A stretch of DNA of 9,098 nucleotides, taken from positions 1 to 9,098 of the forward strand of contig DITO01000188.1 in the NCBI GenBank assembly GCA_002422065.1, given 5' to 3'. Positions within the stretch are counted from its first letter, which is position 1. Each line of letters begins with the position of its first letter. Positions 1 to 6,493 of the stretch are shown in pieces. A program made the position numbers and the translations under genes. The notes under the pieces were generated by a model that saw only the letters and a list, made by a program, of their open reading frames with translations, ran no database searches and was not told where the DNA came from. The DNA is from Erysipelotrichaceae bacterium UBA6182 (GTDB lineage: Bacteria > Bacillota_I > Bacilli_A > Erysipelotrichales > Erysipelotrichaceae).

Positions 1-21
1 TACAAGTTAATAACCACACAA

Positions 22-65
22 GAGACACCAGAGGAGATGTATTACAAATCTATTTTGGTGTTTTT
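22..65 (+). promoter_or_regulatory. Leader hairpin with T-tract ahead of the glycerol-3-phosphate oxidation operon
   Basis: ACACCA (25-30) can pair with TGGTGT (56-61), which is followed directly by TTTT (62-65). An inner AGAT/ATCT pair (35-38 with 48-51) can stack within the loop, and G-U or A-U pairs may extend the base to position 22. The element lies just before the AAGGAGG ribosome binding site (72-78) of the first gene. It looks like a weak intrinsic terminator: either the end of an upstream unit or an attenuator in the leader. Bacillus glpD and glpFK leaders use comparable terminators controlled by the antiterminator GlpP, but no GlpP gene is visible here. The stem is short, so this is tentative. 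Confidence 0.35.
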
Positions 66-85
66 AATTTGAAGGAGGAGCACGC

Positions 86-1525
86 ATGTATGATGTTGTG
101 ATTATCGGTGCCGGGATCAATGGTGGGCTATTAGCACAACGATTGTCAAAGTTTGATTTAAAGATTGCTCTATTAGAAAAAGATAATGATGTAGCCAATG
201 AAGCAACGGCTGCTAATAGTGCAATTATTCACTCTGGACACGATCCAAAAGCTGGTACGCTTAAGGCAAAACTAAATGTAAGAGGCAATCATCTTTGGGA
301 AGATGTTTGCAAAGAATTAAGTGTTGATTTTATCCGCAATGGTGCTTTTGTTGTTGCAGTTAATGAAGAAGAAAGAAAAAGTTTAAACGCACTTCATGAA
401 CAAGCGCAAGAACGTGGAGTTCCAAGCCGCATACTTTCACGTGAAGAAGCAATTGAACTTGAACCTAACTTAAGTGATTTAGTGGTAGAAGCGTTAGACT
501 TGCCATCTACAGCAATTGTCTCCCCATGGGAAGTAACGATTGCCGCTGTTGAAGATGCTATGAATCATGGATTAGAACTATTTTTACATCATAAAGTTAT
601 CAATATTGAGAAAAAAGACGGTTATTTTGATGTCACAACTCCAAAAGGAGTTATTCAAGCAAAAGTTGTTATTAATGCAGCGGGAGTATATTCAGATGAA
701 ATATATTCTATGGTTTCAAATAACTCACACTATAAAATTACACCACGTCGTGGTGAATATTATGTCTTAGATCGTGCTGTAAAACCTGTGGTTTCTCGTA
801 CAATTTATCCACTTCCTTCCGAAAAAGGAAAAGGTGTTCTTGTAGTACCAACAATTCATGACAATATCTTGATTGGACCTAATTCTGACATTATTTCCGA
901 TAAAGAAGGTAAGGATAATACAGCAGCTGCATTAGCTTATGTGAAAGAGCAAGTTTCAAAAACAGTTAAAAATATTCCTATGCATACGATTATCCGTACC
1001 TATGTAGGGTTACGCCCTTCACATCTTGATTATGACTTTGTTATTCAAGAAGCTGAAGATGTTAAGAACTTTATTAATCTTATTGGTGTTGACTCACCAG
1101 GATTAGCATCCGCACCAGCGATAGCTGAATATGTTGAGCAAATTGTCTCAAATATGATTCCTCTTAAAGTCAAAACTGAACCTAGAACGCCTCGTCGTCC
1201 ATGGATTATTTTAAATAGAATGAACTCACAAGAAAAGCAAAACATGTTTGAAAAAGATTCAAAATTTGGGCAAATGGTTTGTCGTTGTGAACTTGTAAGT
1301 GAAGGAGAGATTGTTGACGTTATTCATCGTAATGCAGGTGCTCGTACCGTTAAAGCTGTTAAGCGTCGTGTGAGAGCAGGAGCAGGTCGTTGTCAAGGTG
1401 GATTCTGTGAACCTAGAGTCATTGCTATTTTAGCTAGAGAATTAAATATTAAACCAACTCAAGTTCTCTTAGATGCTGATGACTCAACCATCTTAGTTGG
1501 AGAAACAAAGGAGAACCTAGCATGA
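86..1525 (+). CDS. GlpA-type FAD-dependent glycerol-3-phosphate dehydrogenase with C-terminal [2Fe-2S] domain
   Basis: The 479-residue protein probably oxidises sn-glycerol 3-phosphate to dihydroxyacetone phosphate in the cytoplasm, passing electrons through FAD. The N-terminus shows the FAD-binding GxGxxG (G8, G10, G13) of a DAO-fold oxidoreductase. The HSGHDPKAGTLKAKLNVRGN stretch near residues 50-69 is typical of the GlpA/LhgO group (COG0579). The C-terminus has a BFD-like [2Fe-2S] domain with Cys399, Cys401, Cys436 and Cys441, in a CxC then CxxxxC pattern. It is shorter than E. coli GlpA (about 540 residues) and lacks the layout of aerobic GlpO oxidases. The start is supported by AAGGAGG at 72-78. 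Its stop overlaps the next start (ATGA), so it is cotranslated with the GlpB-like partner. The substrate is inferred from the family and from glpK nearby; related enzymes oxidise 2-hydroxyglutarate or opines. Confidence 0.85.
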   Translation: MYDVVIIGAGINGGLLAQRLSKFDLKIALLEKDNDVANEATAANSAIIHSGHDPKAGTLKAKLNVRGNHLWEDVCKELSVDFIRNGAFVVAVNEEERKSLNALHEQAQERGVPSRILSREEAIELEPNLSDLVVEALDLPSTAIVSPWEVTIAAVEDAMNHGLELFLHHKVINIEKKDGYFDVTTPKGVIQAKVVINAAGVYSDEIYSMVSNNSHYKITPRRGEYYVLDRAVKPVVSRTIYPLPSEKGKGVLVVPTIHDNILIGPNSDIISDKEGKDNTAAALAYVKEQVSKTVKNIPMHTIIRTYVGLRPSHLDYDFVIQEAEDVKNFINLIGVDSPGLASAPAIAEYVEQIVSNMIPLKVKTEPRTPRRPWIILNRMNSQEKQNMFEKDSKFGQMVCRCELVSEGEIVDVIHRNAGARTVKAVKRRVRAGAGRCQGGFCEPRVIAILARELNIKPTQVLLDADDSTILVGETKENLA

Positions 1526-2781
1526 AACACTTTGAATTAGTCGTAATTGGTGGTGGTAGTGCAGGTCTTGCTGCGGCAGTTAGTGCATATGATAATGGTG
1601 TTTCTAATATTTTAATCCTTGAGCGTGATAAAGAACTTGGAGGAATCCTCCAACAGTGCATTCATAATGGATTTGGAGTTCATACCTTTAAAGAAGAACT
1701 TTCAGGTCCTGGTTTTGCAGAGCGATTCATCGATCTTGTTAACAAGAAACATATTTCTTACAAACTTAATGCTATGGTTATTCATTTGAATGACGATAAG
1801 ATTCTTGAATACGTAAGCCCAGAAGAAGGGTATGTAGTTATCCAAGCAGGTGCTATCGTCCTTGCTATGGGATGTCGTGAAAGAACTCGTGGAGCTATCG
1901 CAGTTCCTGGTTATCGTCCATCAGGTGTTTGGAGTGCAGGGACTGCACAACGATACCTTAATATGGAAGGTTTCATGGTCGGTAAGAAGATTTTCATTCT
2001 AGGAAGTGGTGATATTGGATTAATTATGGCACGCCGCTTAACTCTTGAAGGAGCTGAAGTAAAAGGTGTAGCTGAGATTATGCCATATTCAAATGGTTTG
2101 CCTCGTAATATTAAGCAATGTCTTGAAGACTTTGATATTCCACTTTTCTTAAGTCACACTATTACAAAAATTGATGGATTAGACCGTGTTAGTGGAGTTA
2201 CTATTGCTCAAGTTGATGGATCTATGCAACCGATTGAAGGTACTGAAAAGACGTTTGATGTTGATACAGTGTTATTCTCTATTGGTTTAATTCCAGAGAA
2301 TGCATTGAGTGAAGAAGCTAATATTGATATGGATCCTAAAACACGTGGACCAAAAGTTGATGAATCATATCAAACATCACTCAGAGGTGTATTTGCTTGT
2401 GGAAATGTTTTACATGTCCATGATTTAGTAGACTTTGTTGCTGAAGAAGGAACAAAAGCTGGAGTAGCTGCAGCTAAATATATCAATGAAAAATTAAAAT
2501 CGGGTAGTATTATCAACACAATTCCTAAAGAAGGGATTGGTTATATTGTTCCTCAACGTATTCAAGCAATTAACTGTGATAAAACGGTAGAACTTATGTT
2601 TAGAGTTAGAAAACAATATAAGAATGTAGAGCTTGTTATTAAAAGAGATGATGAAGTTTTAAGAGTCATTAAGAAGAAACATTTAGCTCCTGCTGAAATG
2701 GAAAAAGTAATTCTTAAAGCATCTGATGTGGCTGAATGTCAACATTCATTAAGTATCGAAGTTGTGGAGGTTGCAGCATGA
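1522..2781 (+). CDS. GlpB-like NAD(P)/FAD-dependent oxidoreductase, partner of the GlpA-type enzyme
   Basis: The 419-residue flavoprotein has two dinucleotide-binding motifs: G10-x-G12-x-x-G15 for FAD, and G161-x-G163-x-x-G166 for NAD(P) or a second nucleotide. It also has the late FAD motif GVFACGN of the pyridine nucleotide-disulfide reductase fold. The segment with Cys, Arg, Glu and Arg followed by a VPG/GVWSAG stretch is typical of the second subunit in GlpA/GlpB-like, opine oxidase and HcnB-type pairs. It probably takes electrons from the upstream dehydrogenase and passes them to NAD(P)+ or another carrier. It overlaps both neighbours by 4 bp (ATGA), which implies fixed stoichiometry. 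No GlpC-type membrane anchor is present, so the complex looks soluble. The direction of electron flow and the acceptor are not visible from sequence. Confidence 0.82.
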   Translation: MKHFELVVIGGGSAGLAAAVSAYDNGVSNILILERDKELGGILQQCIHNGFGVHTFKEELSGPGFAERFIDLVNKKHISYKLNAMVIHLNDDKILEYVSPEEGYVVIQAGAIVLAMGCRERTRGAIAVPGYRPSGVWSAGTAQRYLNMEGFMVGKKIFILGSGDIGLIMARRLTLEGAEVKGVAEIMPYSNGLPRNIKQCLEDFDIPLFLSHTITKIDGLDRVSGVTIAQVDGSMQPIEGTEKTFDVDTVLFSIGLIPENALSEEANIDMDPKTRGPKVDESYQTSLRGVFACGNVLHVHDLVDFVAEEGTKAGVAAAKYINEKLKSGSIINTIPKEGIGYIVPQRIQAINCDKTVELMFRVRKQYKNVELVIKRDDEVLRVIKKKHLAPAEMEKVILKASDVAECQHSLSIEVVEVAA

Positions 2782-3149
2782 AAAAAGTAGAAATGATTTG
2801 CATTGTTTGTCCTATGAGTTGTCGATTAGTTATTGATGTCGATGATGCGGGTGCAGTACAAAGTGTAGCTGGTAACTCATGTAATCGTGGTGATATCTAT
2901 GCAAGAAAAGAACTAACTAACCCAACACGTATGCTAACAAGCACAGTGAAGATTTCTGGTGCAATTTATGATCGTTTACCTGTCATTACATCTTCTGATA
3001 TTCCAAAAGGAATGATGTTTGAAGTTATGAAAGCATTAGCAAATATTGAGGTAGTTGCACCTGTTAAAGCCAATGATATAATAATAGAAAACGTATGTAA
3101 TTTAGGTATTAATATCATTGCATCAAGAAGCATGGAGCAAGTACATTAA
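2778..3149 (+). CDS. DUF1667 small cysteine-motif protein, probable iron-sulfur subunit
   Basis: This 123-residue protein begins with a CxxCPxxxC motif (Cys8, Cys11, Cys15) followed by Cys35 in an NSCNRG context. That arrangement resembles the [4Fe-4S] site at the N-terminus of molybdopterin oxidoreductases. The protein matches the DUF1667 family, which is commonly encoded next to GlpA/GlpB-like flavoproteins. I infer that it is an electron-transfer subunit of the glycerol-3-phosphate oxidising complex; its biochemical role is not established. An in-frame ATG at 2736 exists, but the start at 2778 is preferred: it gives the ATGA overlap with the upstream gene, has GGAGG at 2766-2770, and puts the cysteine motif at the usual N-terminal position. 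The stop shares one base with the next start. Confidence 0.85.
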   Translation: MKKVEMICIVCPMSCRLVIDVDDAGAVQSVAGNSCNRGDIYARKELTNPTRMLTSTVKISGAIYDRLPVITSSDIPKGMMFEVMKALANIEVVAPVKANDIIIENVCNLGINIIASRSMEQVH

Positions 3150-3949
3150 TGTCAATTCAAGCTCGTTCAAAAGAAGATATTGCGATGGGGAAGCAAATTA
3201 AACAGGTCATGGTTGTTGATGACAGTCATTTCGGCCTTCGTAAAATCGTTGAAATGCTTGAACAAAGTGGAGATTTCAATGTTATTGCAAAAGCAAAAGA
3301 TGGTTATGAAGCTATGGCCATTCTAAAACGTCAAAACATTGATGTCATACTTTTAGACTTATTTATGCCAAAATGTGATGGTTTAGGCTTCTTAAAACAA
3401 GCAAGCAATGATAATTTACTCGATCAAACCAAAGTGATTGTGTTGTCCGAAATCCAAGATGACAATGTTATTGAACAAGCTCTAAAATGGGGTGCACATT
3501 TCGTTCTATTCAAACCATTTACGATGCAAACATTAATAGAACGACTTAGAATTCTTACGGTTCAAAAAGATGAATCAAGTATAGATTATTCATCGATAAA
3601 CTCACATATCATTAAACACTTAAAGGACAGTGGATTACCATCTCATACTTTTGGTTATCAATACTTTCGTTTAGCAATAGAACATGTATTAAAAGAATCA
3701 CTCGATGTATTTTCTATCACTAAGACTATTTATCCCTTTGTAGCTAAATCTTGCAAAACAAGCAGTGCAAACGTAGATAAAGCCATGCGTCATAGTGTTA
3801 CTTTAGCATTTGAACACAACAAGGATCGCTTAAACCAGTTCCTAGTTTCGATGAACTATAAAGATCCAACTAAAAAACCGTCAAACTCAGAATACATGAG
3901 TATGATACTAGAAAAAATCAAGGAAGATATGTATCGTTCTCACTCGTAG
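3149..3949 (+). CDS. spo0A: Spo0A-family response regulator
   Basis: This is a two-domain transcription factor of the Spo0A family. Residues about 18-137 form a receiver domain with acidic pair Asp24-Asp25, phosphoacceptor Asp70 (DVILLDLFMP), Ser100 and Lys122. Residues about 149-262 form the Spo0A DNA-binding domain, recognisable from the LPSHTFGYQYFRLAI, SITKTIYPFVAK and KPSNSEYMSMI stretches. The probable recognition helix (about 204-221, with NVDKAMRH) keeps Arg214 and His215 but differs from the Bacillus RVERAIRH at several positions. The linker between domains is shorter than in B. subtilis. The gene is the last of the oxidation operon and overlaps the DUF1667 stop by one base. An internal ATG at 3185 would match the family N-terminus better (254 residues), with weak AAGAAG at 3171-3176; the upstream start has GGAG at 3134-3137. 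A role in glycerol control is inferred from position and from nearby box-like motifs. Confidence 0.9.
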   Translation: MSIQARSKEDIAMGKQIKQVMVVDDSHFGLRKIVEMLEQSGDFNVIAKAKDGYEAMAILKRQNIDVILLDLFMPKCDGLGFLKQASNDNLLDQTKVIVLSEIQDDNVIEQALKWGAHFVLFKPFTMQTLIERLRILTVQKDESSIDYSSINSHIIKHLKDSGLPSHTFGYQYFRLAIEHVLKESLDVFSITKTIYPFVAKSCKTSSANVDKAMRHSVTLAFEHNKDRLNQFLVSMNYKDPTKKPSNSEYMSMILEKIKEDMYRSHS

Positions 3950-3970
3950 TGTCAACAGTGAGAATTGTTT
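3937..3970 (+). terminator. Intrinsic terminator overlapping the end of spo0A
   Basis: TTCTCACT (3937-3944) pairs perfectly with AGTGAGAA (3957-3964) across a 12-base loop and is followed by TTGTTT (3965-3970). The left arm lies within the last codons and the loop contains the TAG stop. The 8-bp stem and imperfect T-tract suggest a moderate terminator separating the oxidation operon from the transporter/glpK unit. Confidence 0.6.
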
Positions 3971-3975
3971 CCCTC

Positions 3976-3986
3976 GCGACAATATC
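3976..3986 (-). promoter_or_regulatory. Inverted copy of the GATATTGTCGC motif (putative regulator site)
   Basis: GCGACAATATC on the plus strand is the exact reverse complement of 4023-4033. It sits about 86-96 bp upstream of the inferred transcription start of the transporter/glpK unit. The two arms form an 11-bp inverted repeat with a 36-bp spacer. Only the 11-bp core is shared; the upstream GTCG of the full 16-bp motif is not conserved in this copy. It may be an auxiliary binding site that supports cooperative binding or looping. Confidence 0.45.
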
Positions 3987-4017
3987 TACGGCTCACTTTC
4001 ATCAATCTTTCACAGCC

Positions 4018-4033
4018 AGTCGGATATTGTCGC
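4018..4033 (+). promoter_or_regulatory. 16-bp operator-like motif, tandem GTCG cores (putative Spo0A-type box)
   Basis: AGTCGGATATTGTCGC occurs here and again, exactly, at 8648-8663. It contains GTCG at 4019-4022 and 4029-4032, exactly 10 bp apart. The halves AGTCGGA and TGTCGCT each match the Bacillus 0A box TGTCGAA at 5 of 7 positions. Tandem 0A boxes about one helical turn apart are a known Spo0A binding arrangement. The motif ends 3 bp before the expected -35 position of the promoter at 4060-4065, where the -35 is poor, which fits an activator site. Assignment to Spo0A is inference. Confidence 0.5.
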
Positions 4034-4036
4034 TCC

Positions 4037-4065
4037 TAAAGGGTTTAAATGTAAGCGCTTATAAT
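4037..4065 (+). promoter_or_regulatory. Promoter of the transporter/glpK unit
   Basis: A perfect -10 box, TATAAT, lies at 4060-4065, placing the transcription start near 4072 and leaving a leader of about 140 nt. The position expected for -35 (4037-4042, TAAAGG) does not resemble TTGACA, so the promoter probably needs an activator; the motif at 4018-4033 is correctly placed for one. A cre site overlaps the spacer and the -10. Confidence 0.6.
4050..4063 (+). promoter_or_regulatory. cre site (CcpA operator) at the transporter/glpK promoter
   Basis: TGTAAGCGCTTATA matches the consensus TGWAANCGNTNWCA at every defined position except the penultimate base. It includes a palindromic core (TAAGCGCTTA) and overlaps the -10 box, which predicts repression by CcpA with HPr(Ser-P) when preferred sugars are available. 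Confidence 0.72.
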
Positions 4066-4180
4066 TTAAAATTAAGCGTAGGGGCATATAGAATTACCCT
4101 AACATTCACAAGGATTGAACTTAGATGTAATTGATTCACAACTTCATCCATTGTTGCGTCAATTCATCAAGTCAAGATAG

Positions 4181-4194
4181 ATAGCGAAAGCTAT
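4181..4194 (+). other. Small GNRA hairpin in the 5' leader of the transporter genes
   Basis: ATAGC-GAAA-GCTAT forms a 5-bp stem with a GAAA tetraloop immediately before the ribosome binding site AAAGGGAG (4198-4205) of the first transporter gene. It could stabilise the transcript or affect initiation. The stem is short and may be incidental. Confidence 0.3.
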
Positions 4195-4212
4195 AGAAAG
4201 GGAGAGATTATT

Positions 4213-4575
4213 ATGAAGTTTGTCAGAAGTGTACTAGGATATGCCATCGCAGGTATGTTTGTTATGTCTGTATGGGGTCCAATGGCGTCATTAGAATCAT
4301 TTGGAATTATCGGTGGTTGGTTTGCTGCATTCGCAATCATTGGTCCAATGTGGTTCTTAAACCATTATGTAGGAGTTATTCCACATGATGCAGATTCAGG
4401 TTTTGTTGATATGGCTGCAGGGATTGGTATTGCAGGAGTTATGCGTGATGTATTTGGAGCTGGTTCAATTGATCCGCTTATCGCTACATTACCAACATTA
4501 GGTTTAGTGATTTTAGGAGGCGTTATCGGGGGATATCTCGCTGCTAAAGTCGAAGAAAGTATGGAGGCTAAATAA
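4213..4575 (+). CDS. Lin0368-type small membrane protein, putative glycerol transporter subunit A
   Basis: The 120-residue protein is very hydrophobic, with about four candidate membrane segments near residues 4-22, 30-54, 64-82 and 86-110. It ends in a short charged tail (KVEESMEAK). It resembles the Lin0368 family, annotated as putative glycerol transporter subunits and found beside dha genes in Listeria. Shared features with the next gene product are GGW (Trp36), LNH (Asn50-His51), VDMA (Asp66) and a Gly-rich last segment with GGxxGG. It has no NPA motifs, so it is not an aquaglyceroporin. The start follows a GGGAGAG ribosome binding site. Its position downstream of the regulated promoter and upstream of glpK supports a role in glycerol or Dha uptake; direct transport activity is not shown by the sequence. 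Confidence 0.75.
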   Translation: MKFVRSVLGYAIAGMFVMSVWGPMASLESFGIIGGWFAAFAIIGPMWFLNHYVGVIPHDADSGFVDMAAGIGIAGVMRDVFGAGSIDPLIATLPTLGLVILGGVIGGYLAAKVEESMEAK

Positions 4576-4577
4576 TC

Positions 4578-4919
4578 ATGACAATTCAACATGCAATTGC
4601 GACCGTTGTAGGCGCAGCAATATTCCCATTTCTTATTCGCTTACTTTGGGGAAAACTAGTTGATAATTTTGGAACGTTTGGTGGTTGGATGGCTGCTGCG
4701 TTCATCGTTGGTACTACTTGGGCTCTTAACCATGGTACTGGTATGATCGTTCAATCAGAAGGTGGCGCATGGGTCGATATGGCGTTTGCTGCTGCTGCTG
4801 GTCTATTAGTTGCTTCAGTCGTTCGTGGTGGAAGTTTCTCTAAAGCTGTACCTAATTTAGTTGCTGCATTAGTTGGTGGCGTTTTAGGTGGATTATTCTT
4901 ATCATTCTATTTATTCTAA
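4578..4919 (+). CDS. Lin0368-type small membrane protein, putative glycerol transporter subunit B
   Basis: The 113-residue hydrophobic protein is a diverged paralogue of the preceding gene product. It has the same order of landmarks: FGxxGGW (Trp37), LNH (Asn51-His52), VDMA (Asp67), and a final Gly-rich segment with GGVLGG. About four hydrophobic segments are seen (roughly 3-24, 31-56, 64-82, 87-113). Unlike subunit A it lacks the charged C-terminal tail and ends within hydrophobic residues. It starts 2 bp after the previous stop, using GGAGG at 4563-4567 inside the end of subunit A, so the two are made together. The arrangement points to a heteromeric membrane complex, in the way small two-subunit transporters arise by duplication. 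The substrate is inferred from context only. Confidence 0.75.
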   Translation: MTIQHAIATVVGAAIFPFLIRLLWGKLVDNFGTFGGWMAAAFIVGTTWALNHGTGMIVQSEGGAWVDMAFAAAAGLLVASVVRGGSFSKAVPNLVAALVGGVLGGLFLSFYLF

Positions 4920-4931
4920 GTTAAGAAATTA

Positions 4932-4952
4932 TTGTGGCTACCATGGCCACAA
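4932..4952 (+). other. Intercistronic stem-loop between transporter pair and glpK
   Basis: TTGTGGC (4932-4938) pairs with GCCACAA (4946-4952) around the loop TACCATG. It is followed by A residues rather than T residues, so it is not a standard terminator for plus-strand transcription. It may set differential stability or processing between the transporter and glpK messages, or act as a weak pause. Confidence 0.4.
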
Positions 4953-4976
4953 AAAAAATAATTAAAAGGAGGATAC

Positions 4977-6473
4977 ATGGAAAAGTATGTTTTAGCCATT
5001 GATGCTGGTACAACCAGTAATCGCGCAATTATTTTTGATCACAAGACGGATATCGTTGGGGTGGCTCAAAAAGAATTCACTCAAATTTTCCCTAAACCAG
5101 GTTGGGTTGAACATAACGCCAACGAAATCTGGACTACAGTTCTTGCTGTACTAGCGGAAGTTTTACAATCAACTAAGATTAAACCAGAACAAATTGCTTC
5201 AATCGGGATCACTAACCAACGTGAAACTACAGTAGTTTGGGACAAACACACTGGGCTTCCAATTTATAATGCTATCGTTTGGCAAAGCCGTCAAACAGTG
5301 CCTATTTGTGACGAAATCAAAGCTTTAGGAAAAGAAAGTTTATTCCGTGAAAAAACTGGACTAGTGGTTGATGCTTACTTCTCAGGAACTAAAGTCAAAT
5401 GGATTTTAGACCATGTTGAAGGTGCACGCGAAAAAGCTGCAAAAGGGGATTTATTATTCGGTACTATCGATACTTGGTTAGTATGGAAATTATCAGGTGG
5501 GGCTGCTCACGTAACTGATTACTCTAATGCTTCACGTACATTAATGTATAACATTTATGAACTTAAATGGGATCAAGAATTATTAGATATTCTTAACGTT
5601 CCTTCAAATATGCTTCCTGAAGTTAGACCTTCATCAGAAGTATATTGCAAGACTGCTGATTATCATTTCTTTGGTCAAGAAGTTCCTATCGCGGGTATCG
5701 CTGGTGACCAACAAGCTGCTCTATTTGGACAAGCTTGCTTCAAACCTGGTATGGCGAAGAACACTTATGGTACTGGTAGCTTCATGTTAATGAACACTGG
5801 TAGCAAAGGTATTCCTAGTAAGAATGGTCTATTGACTACATTAGCTTGGGGTATTGATGGAAAAGTTGAATATGCACTTGAAGGATCAATCTTCGTTACT
5901 GGTTCAGCTGTACAATGGCTACGTGATGGATTAGGTCTAATCAAATCTGCTCCTGAATCTGAAGCATTGGCAACTAATGTTGCATCTTCTGATGGTGTTT
6001 ACCTAGTTCCTGCATTCGTTGGACTTGGTGCTCCTTATTGGGATGACAAAGCTCGTGGATCAATCGTTGGTTTAACTCGTGGTACTACTAAAGATCATAT
6101 CGCGCGTGCAACGCTTGAATCAATCGCTTATCAAACACGCGACGTCTTAGCAGCTATGGAAATTGACTCTGGAATTAAACTTGCTGAACTTAAAGTTGAC
6201 GGCGGCGCTGTTAAGAATAACTTCTTAATGCAGTTCCAAAGTGACATCTTAGGTGTTCCAGTTGATCGCCCAGTTGTTCAAGAAACTACTGCTCTAGGTG
6301 CTGCTTTCTTATCAGGTCTTGCTGTTGGATTCTGGAAATCAACTGATGAAGTAACCAACAACTGGAAACTTGAAACTCGTTTCTCTCCTGTACTTCCTGC
6401 TGCTGAACGCGAAGGACTATATAAAGGATGGCAAACTGCTGTTAAAGCTACTCAAGGCTACAAACCTGAGTAA
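4977..6473 (+). CDS. glpK: Glycerol kinase
   Basis: The 498-residue FGGY-family kinase phosphorylates glycerol to sn-glycerol 3-phosphate with ATP in the cytoplasm. Landmarks are the N-terminal phosphate-binding DAGTTSNRAIIFD (9-21), GITNQRET (77-84) and WQSRQT (102-107). The catalytic-base region GDQQAALFG (243-251, Asp244) and the C-terminal DGGAVKNNFLMQFQSD are also present. Length is normal for the family. His230 in DYHFFGQEVPIAG aligns with the histidine that HPr phosphorylates in Firmicutes kinases (His232 in Enterococcus), so PEP-dependent activation through the PTS is expected. The start is set by AAAGGAGG just upstream. It is third in the unit behind the membrane pair and is followed by a terminator; its product feeds the dehydrogenase genes upstream. 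Confidence 0.97.
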   Translation: MEKYVLAIDAGTTSNRAIIFDHKTDIVGVAQKEFTQIFPKPGWVEHNANEIWTTVLAVLAEVLQSTKIKPEQIASIGITNQRETTVVWDKHTGLPIYNAIVWQSRQTVPICDEIKALGKESLFREKTGLVVDAYFSGTKVKWILDHVEGAREKAAKGDLLFGTIDTWLVWKLSGGAAHVTDYSNASRTLMYNIYELKWDQELLDILNVPSNMLPEVRPSSEVYCKTADYHFFGQEVPIAGIAGDQQAALFGQACFKPGMAKNTYGTGSFMLMNTGSKGIPSKNGLLTTLAWGIDGKVEYALEGSIFVTGSAVQWLRDGLGLIKSAPESEALATNVASSDGVYLVPAFVGLGAPYWDDKARGSIVGLTRGTTKDHIARATLESIAYQTRDVLAAMEIDSGIKLAELKVDGGAVKNNFLMQFQSDILGVPVDRPVVQETTALGAAFLSGLAVGFWKSTDEVTNNWKLETRFSPVLPAAEREGLYKGWQTAVKATQGYKPE

Positions 6474-6493
6474 TCTTTCTCTCATCTTGGATG

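Noticed and set aside
2736..2777. N-terminal extension of the DUF1667 protein
   Set aside because: It lies within the end of the GlpB-like gene; the start at 2778 gives an ATGA overlap and a GGAGG site, and places the cysteines as expected.
3949..4134. A 61-codon plus-strand open frame after spo0A
   Set aside because: It spans the terminator, the inverted motif, the -10 box and the cre site, has no ribosome binding site and resembles no protein family; the DNA there is regulatory.
4365..4592. A 75-codon minus-strand open frame opposite the first transporter gene
   Set aside because: It is antisense to a well-supported membrane protein gene and has no ribosome binding site or family resemblance.
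4932..4960. Terminator between the transporter pair and glpK
   Set aside because: The hairpin is followed by A residues, not T residues, on the plus strand, so classical termination before glpK is unlikely.
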